NCBI GenBank assembly: GCA_005801425.1
Contig: SYDY01000119.1
Coordinates: 1 to 26,566, forward strand
DNA: 26,566 bases
Source: Bdellovibrionales bacterium
GTDB lineage: Bacteria > Myxococcota > XYA12-FULL-58-9 > SYDY01
Reading direction: 5' to 3'
A model generated the notes under the pieces. It did not search any database and had not been told where the DNA came from. It was given only the letters and a program-made list of their open reading frames with translations. A program made the position numbers and the translations under genes. Every line of letters begins with the position of its first letter. Position 1 is the stretch's first letter. Shown here piece after piece: positions 15,337 to 23,183 of this stretch.

Positions 15337-17241
15337 ATGACATCAACACGGATAGGCGTTAGCGCCGTCAACGTTTTAACACCCAACAACCTAGCACAAA
15401 AAATTGATTTTAAACTGGAAGCGTTGATGCCACTCGTGGCCAATAGGCCCGTCGCCTTGCCCCTGCGTGATTCTCCTGCCGCAAAGATGGTGGTTACCCA
15501 TGATCTCATGTCCAAGCTCACAGTGGCCAAAACACCAACAGACGCGACACCGTCTGTCGCACTTACTTTTCTGGGTGAGCCCGCCTTGCAAGTGCGCAAT
15601 GGTGCCGAGCTCAAAGGCAACATGTTTGGCGGTATCGGCCGATGGATCGGCCGTCGCCTCGATACAGTGTGTGATGTTTTAGGGGTTCGCTACACACTCG
15701 ACGGTGTAGGAAGCAGCGCAAATGGCAATGCGCTCTCCATCGGCGCCACAGGCAAAATGCTTGGCTTCCGCGTTCCGCATACCCTCGATCGTATTGTTCC
15801 ACAATTTCTTACCGATGGGATCAGGAGCCAGATCCTTGGGACATCCACACTCGACGAAGGACCTGCTTCACTCACCGATTGGCAAACAGGCGTAGGCGTG
15901 ATGCGCGCCATGGGTTCGATGTCTAAACCTGAAGGGGGTGATTACACACTGACCGCAAAATTTCGTTTGGATGAACCTACACCGATGGTCATGGGTGATT
16001 GGGCCGTTGATCTTCCTAAGGGCACATTCACCTTGAATTTAAGCGGCAATGCGAAAGTCAACGCAGACACAGGTGAACTCACGCTCGAAAGCCAAGGCCA
16101 AGCATCAAACGCCGACCCCTATCGCAATTGCCTCAGTTGGGCCCATGGCGGTCTTTTGCACTATCCTGCAATATTTAACAAAAACACCGTATCCGTACGT
16201 TTTACCGATCCCGAAGCAGCACAAGGCGGCGTCGAAATGACAAGCAGTTATGCTGCAACGCTGCGCAGCCCCGACATCGATGCACAACAAACATGGCTAA
16301 GCATACGCAAAGCGACGTCAGCCGAAAAAGAAGCGGCTACACTGCAAGGCGGTGCGCAAAGCACCACAACATCGTGCCCATGGGCGTCCATGGCACCTCA
16401 AATCATTGAAAAAGCGTTCTCACTTCTACCCCAAAAAGAGCCTGCGCCGCAGATCTCGATTGATGCTATTCGCATGACCTCTGGCAAAGTATTGGCACAC
16501 AGTACTGAAACCAATCGTGACTATTGGCAAGCAGGCCTTGCCCTTGAAGGTGATCTCACGATTGCACCCAATCCTGGATCTATCCCGGGACATACAGTCA
16601 CAGCCCACACACATATCAAAGCATACGATCTTCAAATCAATGCTGCTCTCAACGGCAATCAAACCGTAGGCATTCAGACCAAAGCCAGTCCCTTTGGAAG
16701 TCCTGCCTTCAAAGCCGATATGGCCACAAAACTCGATCTCGGCACGTGGGCTGGGATCACAACAGTCGATCTCCACAATGTGGACGCGAAAATAACAAGC
16801 AATGTCCCAGGCGTTCCATCCAATCGAATCACCCTAGGAGATCCAAGCAGTCCTGATCTTAAAACACGCATCGCGATTGCATTAAGACCCCACGAAGAAA
16901 CAAGTGAGACATGCTATCGCGCTGCGCGAAATGCTTTGGGTGGGGATATGGAAATTCCCGCGCTCGGCACTTTTCAGCGCCATGGATGGGCCATAGGAGC
17001 GTCGATTCAAAGTGACGCCCAACATATGTTGGATCTTGGATTTAAATTTCCAATCCCCGATGGCACACTTCCAGGTTCCTTAACGATCAACGCAAAAACC
17101 CAGGCCATGCAGGCTGCAATCCTTTTAAGTGCATCCCACGCACCGCGTGTGGATACCGATACGCTGATTGAAGTTGCCTCTCAATTGCGCGGCGCAGGCA
17201 AAGAAGAGCCATGGCTTCGTAGCGCGCAACTGTTTGAATAA
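15337..17241 (+). CDS. Unrecognised 634-residue protein, probably beta-rich
   Basis: I do not recognise this protein. It has no signal peptide, membrane helix or lipobox. Composition and pattern suggest many beta strands: alternating hydrophobic and polar residues, many Thr, Ser, Gly and Asn, and repeated phrases such as GDYTLTAKFRLDEP, KGTFTLNLSGNAKVN and LPGSLTINAKTQ, each like a strand-turn-strand. An IGRWIGRRLDTVCDVLG segment near residue 100 could be an amphipathic helix. Six or so cysteines are scattered. The ATG at 15337 is preceded by GGGAGGGA five bases upstream, a strong site implying good expression. It is followed 60 bp later by the Ser/Thr kinase on the same strand. Possible roles include a structural or surface protein exported by another route. 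Confidence 0.8.
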   Translation: MTSTRIGVSAVNVLTPNNLAQKIDFKLEALMPLVANRPVALPLRDSPAAKMVVTHDLMSKLTVAKTPTDATPSVALTFLGEPALQVRNGAELKGNMFGGIGRWIGRRLDTVCDVLGVRYTLDGVGSSANGNALSIGATGKMLGFRVPHTLDRIVPQFLTDGIRSQILGTSTLDEGPASLTDWQTGVGVMRAMGSMSKPEGGDYTLTAKFRLDEPTPMVMGDWAVDLPKGTFTLNLSGNAKVNADTGELTLESQGQASNADPYRNCLSWAHGGLLHYPAIFNKNTVSVRFTDPEAAQGGVEMTSSYAATLRSPDIDAQQTWLSIRKATSAEKEAATLQGGAQSTTTSCPWASMAPQIIEKAFSLLPQKEPAPQISIDAIRMTSGKVLAHSTETNRDYWQAGLALEGDLTIAPNPGSIPGHTVTAHTHIKAYDLQINAALNGNQTVGIQTKASPFGSPAFKADMATKLDLGTWAGITTVDLHNVDAKITSNVPGVPSNRITLGDPSSPDLKTRIAIALRPHEETSETCYRAARNALGGDMEIPALGTFQRHGWAIGASIQSDAQHMLDLGFKFPIPDGTLPGSLTINAKTQAMQAAILLSASHAPRVDTDTLIEVASQLRGAGKEEPWLRSAQLFE

Positions 17242-17301
17242 GACAGCACTGAGGTCACAATCGAAATGACACAGTAAGACGCAAAGTGCTACATGTAACA
17301 T

Positions 17302-18453
17302 ATGACCTCACCCGCAACACGAACCATAGGCGAGTATCACATCATCAAACGCCTCGGCTTGGGTGGCATGGGCGAAGTGTTTTTGGCCGAAAAAACCATG
17401 ACCATGGGATTTCGCAAACGTGTTGCGATTAAAGTGCCTACTGCATTAAATTCCGATGATCTTGCACGTTTTGAAGCCGAAGCAATTTTGGCAGCAACCT
17501 TGCAACATCAAAATATTGTGCAAGTGTACGATCTAAAAACCGATCATGAACGCCCTGCCCTTGTGATGGAATACATCGACGGCGTGACGCTTGCGCAACT
17601 GCTCGCCCACGCGCACGGGCATCGCACACCACTCCCCACCTCGGTGATCGTTCATATTGCGTCAGGCGTAAGCGCAGCACTTGCCTACGCGCACCAACTT
17701 ACCGATGAAAATAATCGCCCACGGCATGTGATCCACCGCGATGTATGTCCTCACAATATCATGATCGACCGCACAGGCCGTGTGCTGCTCACCGATTTCG
17801 GTATCGCATCAAGTATACAAAATCTGTCAGATCCAAGTCTCGGCAAAGATCGCTATGCTTCGCCTGAACAGCGTCAGGGCGGCCCACTCGGACCTGCGAC
17901 AGATCAGTATGCTTTCGGACGTGTGATGTGGGAATGCATCGGTGCGGGCGATAGTAACCTGCGCACAGGTTCTGAACCCACCGCCCATGCGCTTCACCAA
18001 TGGTTTGGACGCGCCATCGAAGAGAAGCCCGAAGACCGATTTTTAAATATGGCGATCTTGCATGACAACGTCCAACGCTTGCCTTGCACACAAGGGATCA
18101 CCGAACTTGCGCAATGGGTCAAACGTGTTGCAGCTCCAAAAGAACAAACGCACAATTTTGAAAGAACAACACGCCTAAGTATTCGGCATGCGCGGTTCAC
18201 AAAAAGACATGCGATCTATGTTTCGGTTGTTATCCTATGCGTGGTATTCATTTTCATTGTAGGGGCGATTCGCGAAGCGCCCCGCACCATGGGTCCCCGC
18301 TTTCGCGAGGATGACGTTTTAAAAGAGCGGTTCACGAACCGCCCCTATACCATAGATCCCCGCCTGCGCGGGGATAACAAGAAAAAGCTATCACAACATC
18401 GATATGAAGAATCACTCAAGAACAAACTCAATCACGACGCGCCTTTTCCATAA
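17302..18453 (+). CDS. Membrane-anchored Ser/Thr protein kinase with repeat-encoded tail
   Basis: Eukaryote-like (Hanks-type) protein kinase, 383 residues. The kinase domain spans about residues 12-270: glycine loop GLGGMGEV (19-26), ATP lysine Lys44, probable helix-C Glu60, HRD at 145-147, DFG at 165-167 and SPE at 187-189. The catalytic loop reads HRDVCPHN, with Cys149 where most kinases have Lys. The C-lobe is short. A juxtamembrane basic region leads to one membrane helix (about 304-322). The remaining residues, from about 319 to 359, are translated from a cluster of palindromic repeats (18257-18380) and are followed by a charged tail. No sensor domain is present. The gene overlaps the convergent exported protein by 26 bp. 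No strong Shine-Dalgarno precedes ATG 17302. Confidence 0.9.
   Translation: MTSPATRTIGEYHIIKRLGLGGMGEVFLAEKTMTMGFRKRVAIKVPTALNSDDLARFEAEAILAATLQHQNIVQVYDLKTDHERPALVMEYIDGVTLAQLLAHAHGHRTPLPTSVIVHIASGVSAALAYAHQLTDENNRPRHVIHRDVCPHNIMIDRTGRVLLTDFGIASSIQNLSDPSLGKDRYASPEQRQGGPLGPATDQYAFGRVMWECIGAGDSNLRTGSEPTAHALHQWFGRAIEEKPEDRFLNMAILHDNVQRLPCTQGITELAQWVKRVAAPKEQTHNFERTTRLSIRHARFTKRHAIYVSVVILCVVFIFIVGAIREAPRTMGPRFREDDVLKERFTNRPYTIDPRLRGDNKKKLSQHRYEESLKNKLNHDAPFP
18257..18380. repeat. Cluster of four palindromic repeat units inside kinase coding sequence
   Basis: Four units in a row: a near-perfect GGGGCG-type palindrome at 18262-18283; a 28-bp copy at 18288-18315 identical to 15214-15241; a GCGGTTCACGAACCGC unit at about 18325-18347; and a perfect 8-bp stem ATCCCCGC/GCGGGGAT with a 4-nt loop at 18356-18375. 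All are read in frame, giving peptides such as GPRFREDD and DPRLRGD in the kinase tail. Confidence 0.88.
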
Positions 18454-19492
18454 AATTCAAATCGACTTTTCCACCTGAAACATGCTTCACGCGTACCACT
18501 TGGCGGAAGCTTTTCGCCTCACCGATAAATGATGCAACATCTTGGGCGCCTCCCAATACACGTGCATGCAATGTGGCAATCCCATTTTCGTAAGATATAA
18601 TTTTCACAGAATCAAACATTTGCACACGACGTTTTAGTTCAGCACGCAACCACGACGCCCAACCATAATCTGGGACATTCGAAATAGTCAGGACCACATC
18701 GCTTTCTGGAAAAATATTTTTATCATATCCCTTTACTGCAAGTTTCAATTTCTCCATAGCCCATACAACACTTCGCTCACGCAATGCATTCAATGCTGCC
18801 GCATCGCTAAATCGTGCTGCGCTTAAGAGCACAAACGGATCTCCCAAAATCTGACCATCGCGCAATGCTGTTGTCGTCAACGTCATCGAAGCACTTCGAT
18901 GCTGCAATGGCATCAATTCTTCATCTGTACTCAAAACCGTTTTCACAGTTGGCGCGTCCATCGCAACATCCATCGAGATACGCACTTCACATCGGCCTTC
19001 ATTGTCATGGACGGTCCATCCACGCTCTTTCATGGTTTCACGCAATGCAGAAATCATTTCACGGCTCGCGGTTTCCGCCGTTTCAGCAAAACACCAGACC
19101 ACTTCCACGGAAGTATTTGATATCGCGTTGCTTGGCATAACCACGGCACTCAATGTCACCGTACACAATGTCCGATCTGTACCCGAAACAGGACGTTTTT
19201 CCGTATGCTCAACACGCACATCATCCACCGCACCCACGCCTGTAAATTCGATTTCTTCATCAACAAGATGTTCCTGAAGCACGCGCGTTCGACTGCGCAC
19301 ATGCACCCCCGCATTGCGCTCGATCACATCCCGCAATGCACGCCGATGGGCTGACTCACAGGCACTCGATTCGTCCTCAGCGGTGGCCTCGCCTTGGCCT
19401 GTCATCCGCGAGGATCCTGCCAATGCACTGCAAGGCACCCACACAGCGATAAAAATCCCAATTAAAGCATTCCATTGTATCATTATATTCAT
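18428..19492 (-). CDS. Exported protein with FlgT/LPP20-like N-terminal domain
   Basis: A 354-residue protein with a signal peptide: hydrophobic run ALIGIFIAVWVP and a likely cut after CSALA (residue 25). The mature N-terminus, GQGEATAEDESSACESAHRRALRDVIERNAGVHVRSRTRV, has the pattern of the FlgT/LPP20 fold found in periplasmic and outer-membrane proteins. The C-terminal third (VVLTISNVPDYGWASWLRAELKRRV... to the end) looks like a second alpha/beta domain of the same kind. The precise family is not recognised. The start is ATG 19492 or the next ATG at 19483; the frame is open upstream but would spoil the signal peptide. It is convergent with the Ser/Thr kinase (26-bp overlap) and divergent from the glutamine synthetase gene. 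Confidence 0.75.
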   Translation of the reverse strand: MNIMIQWNALIGIFIAVWVPCSALAGSSRMTGQGEATAEDESSACESAHRRALRDVIERNAGVHVRSRTRVLQEHLVDEEIEFTGVGAVDDVRVEHTEKRPVSGTDRTLCTVTLSAVVMPSNAISNTSVEVVWCFAETAETASREMISALRETMKERGWTVHDNEGRCEVRISMDVAMDAPTVKTVLSTDEELMPLQHRSASMTLTTTALRDGQILGDPFVLLSAARFSDAAALNALRERSVVWAMEKLKLAVKGYDKNIFPESDVVLTISNVPDYGWASWLRAELKRRVQMFDSVKIISYENGIATLHARVLGGAQDVASFIGEAKSFRQVVRVKHVSGGKVDLNFMEKARRD

Positions 19493-19570
19493 AACGTATA
19501 CACGTTCCCTTGCGAAAACAGTCAAAAAACGCAATGGTGTGGACCTCATTTCCCCAGGAGGCGCCCCCCC

Positions 19571-20623
19571 ATGAAGGGTTTAGCAGAATATATTTGGATG
19601 GACGGTGCAGAGCCCACAAGCAAACTCCGATCCAAAGCCCGTGTTATTAACGTAAAAGGCAATGAAGCCAGCCTCGCCAACTTCCCAAAATGGAGTTTCG
19701 ATGGCTCCTCCACCTATCAAGCCAAAGGACACAGCTCTGATTTGGTCCTCGTACCTGTCAGTTTCGTCCACGATCCCCTGCGCGGCGATGGTTGCTATCT
19801 GGTCATGTGTGAGGTGATGGAGGCAGATGGCGTCACCCCCCATGCAACCAACACCCGAGCCAAATTGCGCCAAGTACTCGATGCCGGTGCCGCAGCCCAC
19901 GACCCTTGGTTTGGCTTTGAGCAAGAATATACATTGTTTGAAGGCCTCAAGCCCTTGGGCTGGCCCGAAGGTGGATATCCTGCACCGCAAGGTCCGTTTT
20001 ATTGCGGCGTCGGTGCCGATGAAGTGTTCGGACGTGAACTCATTGAAGCCCACGCCGCCGTTTGTCTCGAAGCCGGTGTGATGCTCTACGGCATCAACGC
20101 CGAAGTCATGCCGGGCCAATGGGAATTTCAAATCGGTCATCGTGGTTTTGAAGGCGAATCCGGCGATCCACTGACTGTGGCCGATCATCTTTGGTTTGCA
20201 CGCTGGCTGCTCTATCGCATCGGCGAAGATTTTGGCATCACCGCCACACTCGATCCCAAACCCGTACGCGGCGATTGGAACGGTGCAGGCAATCACACCA
20301 ATTTCTCAACCAAAGAAATGCGTACACCAGGCAAAGGTGCTGCCGAATCAGAACGCATCATCAAAAATTTGGCGGCAAAACACGATGAGCATATCGCCGT
20401 GTACGGTGCAGATCTTGATCGCCGTTTGACCGGCCATCACGAAACTTGTCACATCACCGAATTTCGTCATGGTGTTGCAGATCGTGGTGCGTCCATCCGT
20501 GTTCCCCCAGATATGGCCACCAAAGGCTGCGGTTATCTTGAAGATCGTCGCCCCGGCGCCAATTGCGATCCTTACATCGTGTCGGCTCGGATCTTGGCCA
20601 CCATTTGTGACATCGAAATGTAA
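19571..20623 (+). CDS. glnII: Glutamine synthetase type II (eukaryotic-type GSII)
   Basis: ATP-dependent synthesis of glutamine from glutamate and ammonia. The 350-residue length and motifs mark the GSII family rather than the larger bacterial GSI: AEYIWMDG at the N-terminus, KWSFDGSSTYQA (from residue 40), WFGFEQEYTLF with a metal-binding Glu, GINAEVMPGQWEFQIG, and GDWNGAGNHTNFSTKEMR. There is no GSI-type adenylylation loop, so control should not be by adenylylation. The ATG at 19571 has AGGAGG at 19556-19561, nine bases upstream; a C-rich run lies between. The 3' end overlaps the convergent PlsC gene by 52 bp. GSII is found patchily in bacteria, so lateral acquisition or use alongside another GS is possible. 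Confidence 0.95.
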   Translation: MKGLAEYIWMDGAEPTSKLRSKARVINVKGNEASLANFPKWSFDGSSTYQAKGHSSDLVLVPVSFVHDPLRGDGCYLVMCEVMEADGVTPHATNTRAKLRQVLDAGAAAHDPWFGFEQEYTLFEGLKPLGWPEGGYPAPQGPFYCGVGADEVFGRELIEAHAAVCLEAGVMLYGINAEVMPGQWEFQIGHRGFEGESGDPLTVADHLWFARWLLYRIGEDFGITATLDPKPVRGDWNGAGNHTNFSTKEMRTPGKGAAESERIIKNLAAKHDEHIAVYGADLDRRLTGHHETCHITEFRHGVADRGASIRVPPDMATKGCGYLEDRRPGANCDPYIVSARILATICDIEM

Positions 20624-21378
20624 TTTTCGTTCATCGACTGCCGTACTGCCTCGATATGTTCATCGAGGTGGTCGGCGCTCCATTCTTTCGTATCAATCGG
20701 CTCAAGATATCGTATTCTAATTTCACCAGGAAATGGCACGAAACGATGCTTAGGCATGCATTCGTACGCACCCGCCACAACAATAGGATGAATTTTTACC
20801 CTCGCGTGCATCGCCAGTTGAAATGCACCTTTTTTAAAGGGTCCCATCGAACCATCTTTGGAACGCGTGCCCTCCGGAGCCAGCATCACAGTCAATCGTT
20901 CGTTATGCATGCGTGCATACACGCGTTCGAGATCACGAATTGCCTCTTGTGAGTTGCCACGATCCAAAAAGACGAACCCAAGAATATACCAAACGAGATT
21001 AAAAAATGGGATGTACATCAATTCGCGTTTGCCAATGCCAAAACATCGCGGCGGCAAAATCGCGGCCGCCCACACCACATCAAGGGTTGCTGGGTGATTG
21101 ATGATCATGACCCGTGCAGCAGGCTCAGTCATGGTACTCGGGTTTTCTTGCACCATACGGATGCCGATAAACCAGAGAACGGCTCTGCCCCACAATCGGG
21201 CCAAGGGTGCGATCACATCGTAGCGCAATGATCGCGGCAACGGGAGAAGGATCACAAATACGAAAAGCCAAGCAATCACCGTGAATGGCCAGCCTATAAT
21301 CATCGCCAGAACACCACGCGTCCAATAATAGGCTTTGAGCATGCATAATAATGGCTCAAATCGGGGGGATAAAGCCAT
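20572..21378 (-). CDS. PlsC-family 1-acyl-sn-glycerol-3-phosphate acyltransferase
   Basis: Membrane-associated acyltransferase that probably adds a fatty acyl chain to lysophosphatidic acid or a related lipid. The 268-residue protein has N-terminal membrane segments (about residues 20-50), the catalytic HX4D motif in NHPATLDVV, the second motif around FLDRGNSQEA, and the glycerol-phosphate-binding APEGTRSKDG, followed by FKKGAFQLA. The ATG at 21378 follows the DUF2177 stop by only 3 bp, so the two genes are probably coupled. The last 17 residues are encoded antisense to the 3' end of glnII. Whether it is the housekeeping PlsC or one of the specialised paralogues is not clear; its place beside lipid-modifying-type genes suggests the latter. 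Confidence 0.92.
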   Translation of the reverse strand: MALSPRFEPLLCMLKAYYWTRGVLAMIIGWPFTVIAWLFVFVILLPLPRSLRYDVIAPLARLWGRAVLWFIGIRMVQENPSTMTEPAARVMIINHPATLDVVWAAAILPPRCFGIGKRELMYIPFFNLVWYILGFVFLDRGNSQEAIRDLERVYARMHNERLTVMLAPEGTRSKDGSMGPFKKGAFQLAMHARVKIHPIVVAGAYECMPKHRFVPFPGEIRIRYLEPIDTKEWSADHLDEHIEAVRQSMNENYISMSQMVAKIRADTM

Positions 21379-21381
21379 CGT

Positions 21382-21786
21382 TCAACAAAATCTACGCTGA
21401 AACGTATAGGCAAAGGCTGAAGCCGTTGCCGTGAGAACAATCCCCCATAAAATATCGGGAAGAACTATCGATGCCGGCCAACCTGCAATCACCGCCCAAT
21501 TGGTCAAATCATACGTCGCATAGGCAAAAGCACCCAATTGTGCACCACGAACCGCAACATCCCGTACCGAAGAAGCTACACGAACGACAAGCCAATACAC
21601 CGAAAAAGCGTACATGACATAAAACAGAAGCGCTGCCGGAGCATAAACAGGATCGCGCATAAGCGAACCCATGGATTGCACATACAAAGAGCGTGCAACA
21701 ACCCCTAGCCAAAGAAGATCAAATGCCAACATACTTGTCGCAAAAGCTAAAAAACCGACACAATGACGTATGAAACCTTTTTTCAT
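21382..21786 (-). CDS. DUF2177-family small membrane protein
   Basis: A 134-residue protein with four predicted membrane helices and the DUF2177 pattern: DLLWLGVVARSLYVQSMGSLMRD after the first helix, YAFSVYWLVV, GAFAYATYDLTNWAVIAGWP and DILWGIVLTATASAFAY. Its molecular function is unknown. Genes of this family are often found with DUF1295, chalcone-isomerase-like and fatty-acid-modifying genes, the first two of which lie next to it here. The start is ATG 21786, with GGAG five bases upstream. It leads into plsC, 3 bp after its stop. Its 5' end overlaps that of the divergent chalcone-isomerase-like gene by 17 bp if that gene starts at 21770. Confidence 0.88.
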   Translation of the reverse strand: MKKGFIRHCVGFLAFATSMLAFDLLWLGVVARSLYVQSMGSLMRDPVYAPAALLFYVMYAFSVYWLVVRVASSVRDVAVRGAQLGAFAYATYDLTNWAVIAGWPASIVLPDILWGIVLTATASAFAYTFQRRFC

Positions 21787-22363
21787 TTTCGCTCCGATGT
21801 TCTGTGTTCTTCTCATCGCCTATCCTTCAATCGCACGGTCCGAACAAGAAGGACGCATCTTGGTACAACAACACCGTTTGGCTTGCCCCCACCCAATGGC
21901 AAGCACACTCGCACTGCGCGGCGCATATCACTACAAATATATGAGGGTCCTTTCGCTATTTAAAGCAGCTCTGTATGACCAAGTGGAGAACCGAGAAAAA
22001 AGCATTTTAGATGCAGTGCCCAAGTGTCTTGTTCTACGATATGAGCGAAATATCAGTGCATCAGATTTCCGTGATGTAACAATCAAAGGAGTCAATGCCA
22101 ATTTAAATGGCGCACAAATCGCACGAATCAAACCCGCGCTTGATGCCTACAACAAACTTTACGTGGATATACACCCTGGCGATAGTTACGCACTTGCGTA
22201 CGCTCCAAGCACAGGAGTCGAACTCTTCTTTAATGGAACCCTCCTAGGACACGTCAATGATGAGTCGTTTATTCCTGCGCTGTTTGCCATTTGGCTTGGC
22301 CCCGAAAAAAACATGAGCAACAAATTGCGTGACCATTTGCTTGGAAAAGGAAAACGTCGATGA
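21770..22363 (+). CDS. Chalcone-isomerase-like family protein, exported
   Basis: A 197-residue protein with a signal peptide (MKPFFIFAPMFCVLLIAYPSIARS). The mature part fits the bacterial chalcone-isomerase-like domain: ALRGAYHYKYMRVLSLFKAALYD near residues 47-70, PKCLVLRYERNISASDF, then HPGDSYALAYAPSTGVELFFNGTLLG and the C-terminal FALFAIWLG-type motif (here PALFAIWLGPEK). In characterised systems these proteins are fatty-acid-binding or isomerase-like; real flavonoid chemistry is not expected. The start is ATG 21770, which gives a proper signal peptide; ATG 21797 is an alternative. There is no clear Shine-Dalgarno. The stop overlaps the start of the DUF1295 gene by 4 bp. Confidence 0.85.
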   Translation: MKPFFIFAPMFCVLLIAYPSIARSEQEGRILVQQHRLACPHPMASTLALRGAYHYKYMRVLSLFKAALYDQVENREKSILDAVPKCLVLRYERNISASDFRDVTIKGVNANLNGAQIARIKPALDAYNKLYVDIHPGDSYALAYAPSTGVELFFNGTLLGHVNDESFIPALFAIWLGPEKNMSNKLRDHLLGKGKRR

Positions 22364-23142
22364 ATACATTTCCTGTTGTTGCCGCACTGACAGGGTTTAT
22401 GATCTGCCTTTGGCTCGCAAGCCTTTGGATCAAAAATACAAGCATTGTCGACATGTTTTGGGGCATGCTCTTTGTGGGACTCGCGTGGGGATATGTTTAT
22501 ACATCGCCCATTGCAACACCTCGCGGTTTTTTAATCGCTTTCCTCGTCTCCCTCTGGGGACTTCGTCTTTCGTGGCATCTGGCAAAGCGAAATGGATGGC
22601 AGCATGAAGATCACCGTTATGTGGCCATGCGACAGCGTCATGGCAAGCACTGGCCATGGCTAAGTTTGTTTGTCGTTTTTTTCTTGCAGGGGTTAATAGC
22701 CCTCATCGTCGCACTTCCGATTTATAGCGCATCCAATATCGCGGCATCATGGAACATCTACGATGCGATTGGACTTTTACTTTTTATCGTAGGCCTATTA
22801 TTTGAAATCATCGCAGACCATCAACTCAAGGTTTTTAAACATGATCCACAAAACCGTGGGTTGACGATGAAAACAGGTTTATGGCGTTATTCGCGCCATC
22901 CCAATTACTTTGGTGATGCATTGTTATGGTGGGGATTATTTTTGCTTGGTGGCGCCGCAACCGGTGCTTGGTGGAATATAATTAGCCCTATTCTGATGAC
23001 TTTTTTATTGATGCAAGTATCTGGTGTGCCGCTCACAGAACAACGCATGAAAAAGACACGACCTGATTTTTCAGATTATGCTGCATGTACTTCATCATTT
23101 TTTCCATGGTTTCCGAAATCGCAATCAAAAAATGAGAAATAA
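22360..23142 (+). CDS. DUF1295-family membrane protein (steroid 5-alpha-reductase-like fold)
   Basis: A 260-residue polytopic membrane protein with about six to seven helices. Family marks are SIVDMFWG (residues 28-35), LSWHLAKRNGWQHEDHRYVAMR, a segment FEIIADHQLKVFK, and near the C-terminus the GLWRYSRHPNYFGDALLWWG motif shared with steroid 5-alpha-reductases and isoprenylcysteine methyltransferases, which binds NADPH or S-adenosylmethionine in relatives. The reaction is unknown; reduction of a lipid double bond is the usual suggestion. The ATG at 22360 overlaps the preceding stop (ATGA), so it is coupled to the chalcone-isomerase-like gene. Confidence 0.9.
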   Translation: MNTFPVVAALTGFMICLWLASLWIKNTSIVDMFWGMLFVGLAWGYVYTSPIATPRGFLIAFLVSLWGLRLSWHLAKRNGWQHEDHRYVAMRQRHGKHWPWLSLFVVFFLQGLIALIVALPIYSASNIAASWNIYDAIGLLLFIVGLLFEIIADHQLKVFKHDPQNRGLTMKTGLWRYSRHPNYFGDALLWWGLFLLGGAATGAWWNIISPILMTFLLMQVSGVPLTEQRMKKTRPDFSDYAACTSSFFPWFPKSQSKNEK

Positions 23143-23161
23143 AAGCGTTCAACACGCGATA

Positions 23162-23177
23162 ATGTCCCGAGGGACAT
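23162..23177. promoter_or_regulatory. 16-bp inverted repeat over the ribosome-binding region of the next gene
   Basis: ATGTCCC (23162-23168) and GGGACAT (23171-23177) form a perfect 7-bp inverted repeat with a 2-nt centre. The GAGGG that would be the Shine-Dalgarno of the 108-residue gene lies within it, six bases before the ATG at 23184. It could be an operator, an RNA hairpin that hides the ribosome-binding site, or chance. Confidence 0.45.
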
Positions 23178-23183
23178 ATTCTC

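Noticed and set aside
15199-15349. Upstream extension of the aminotransferase to 362 residues
   Set aside because: The extra residues are translated from the dispersed repeat and the divergent promoter region; GTG 15199 has a strong GGAGG at the right distance.
15337-17241. Autotransporter or outer-membrane beta-barrel
   Set aside because: There is no signal peptide and no C-terminal aromatic signature strand (the protein ends SAQLFE), so this label is not supported.
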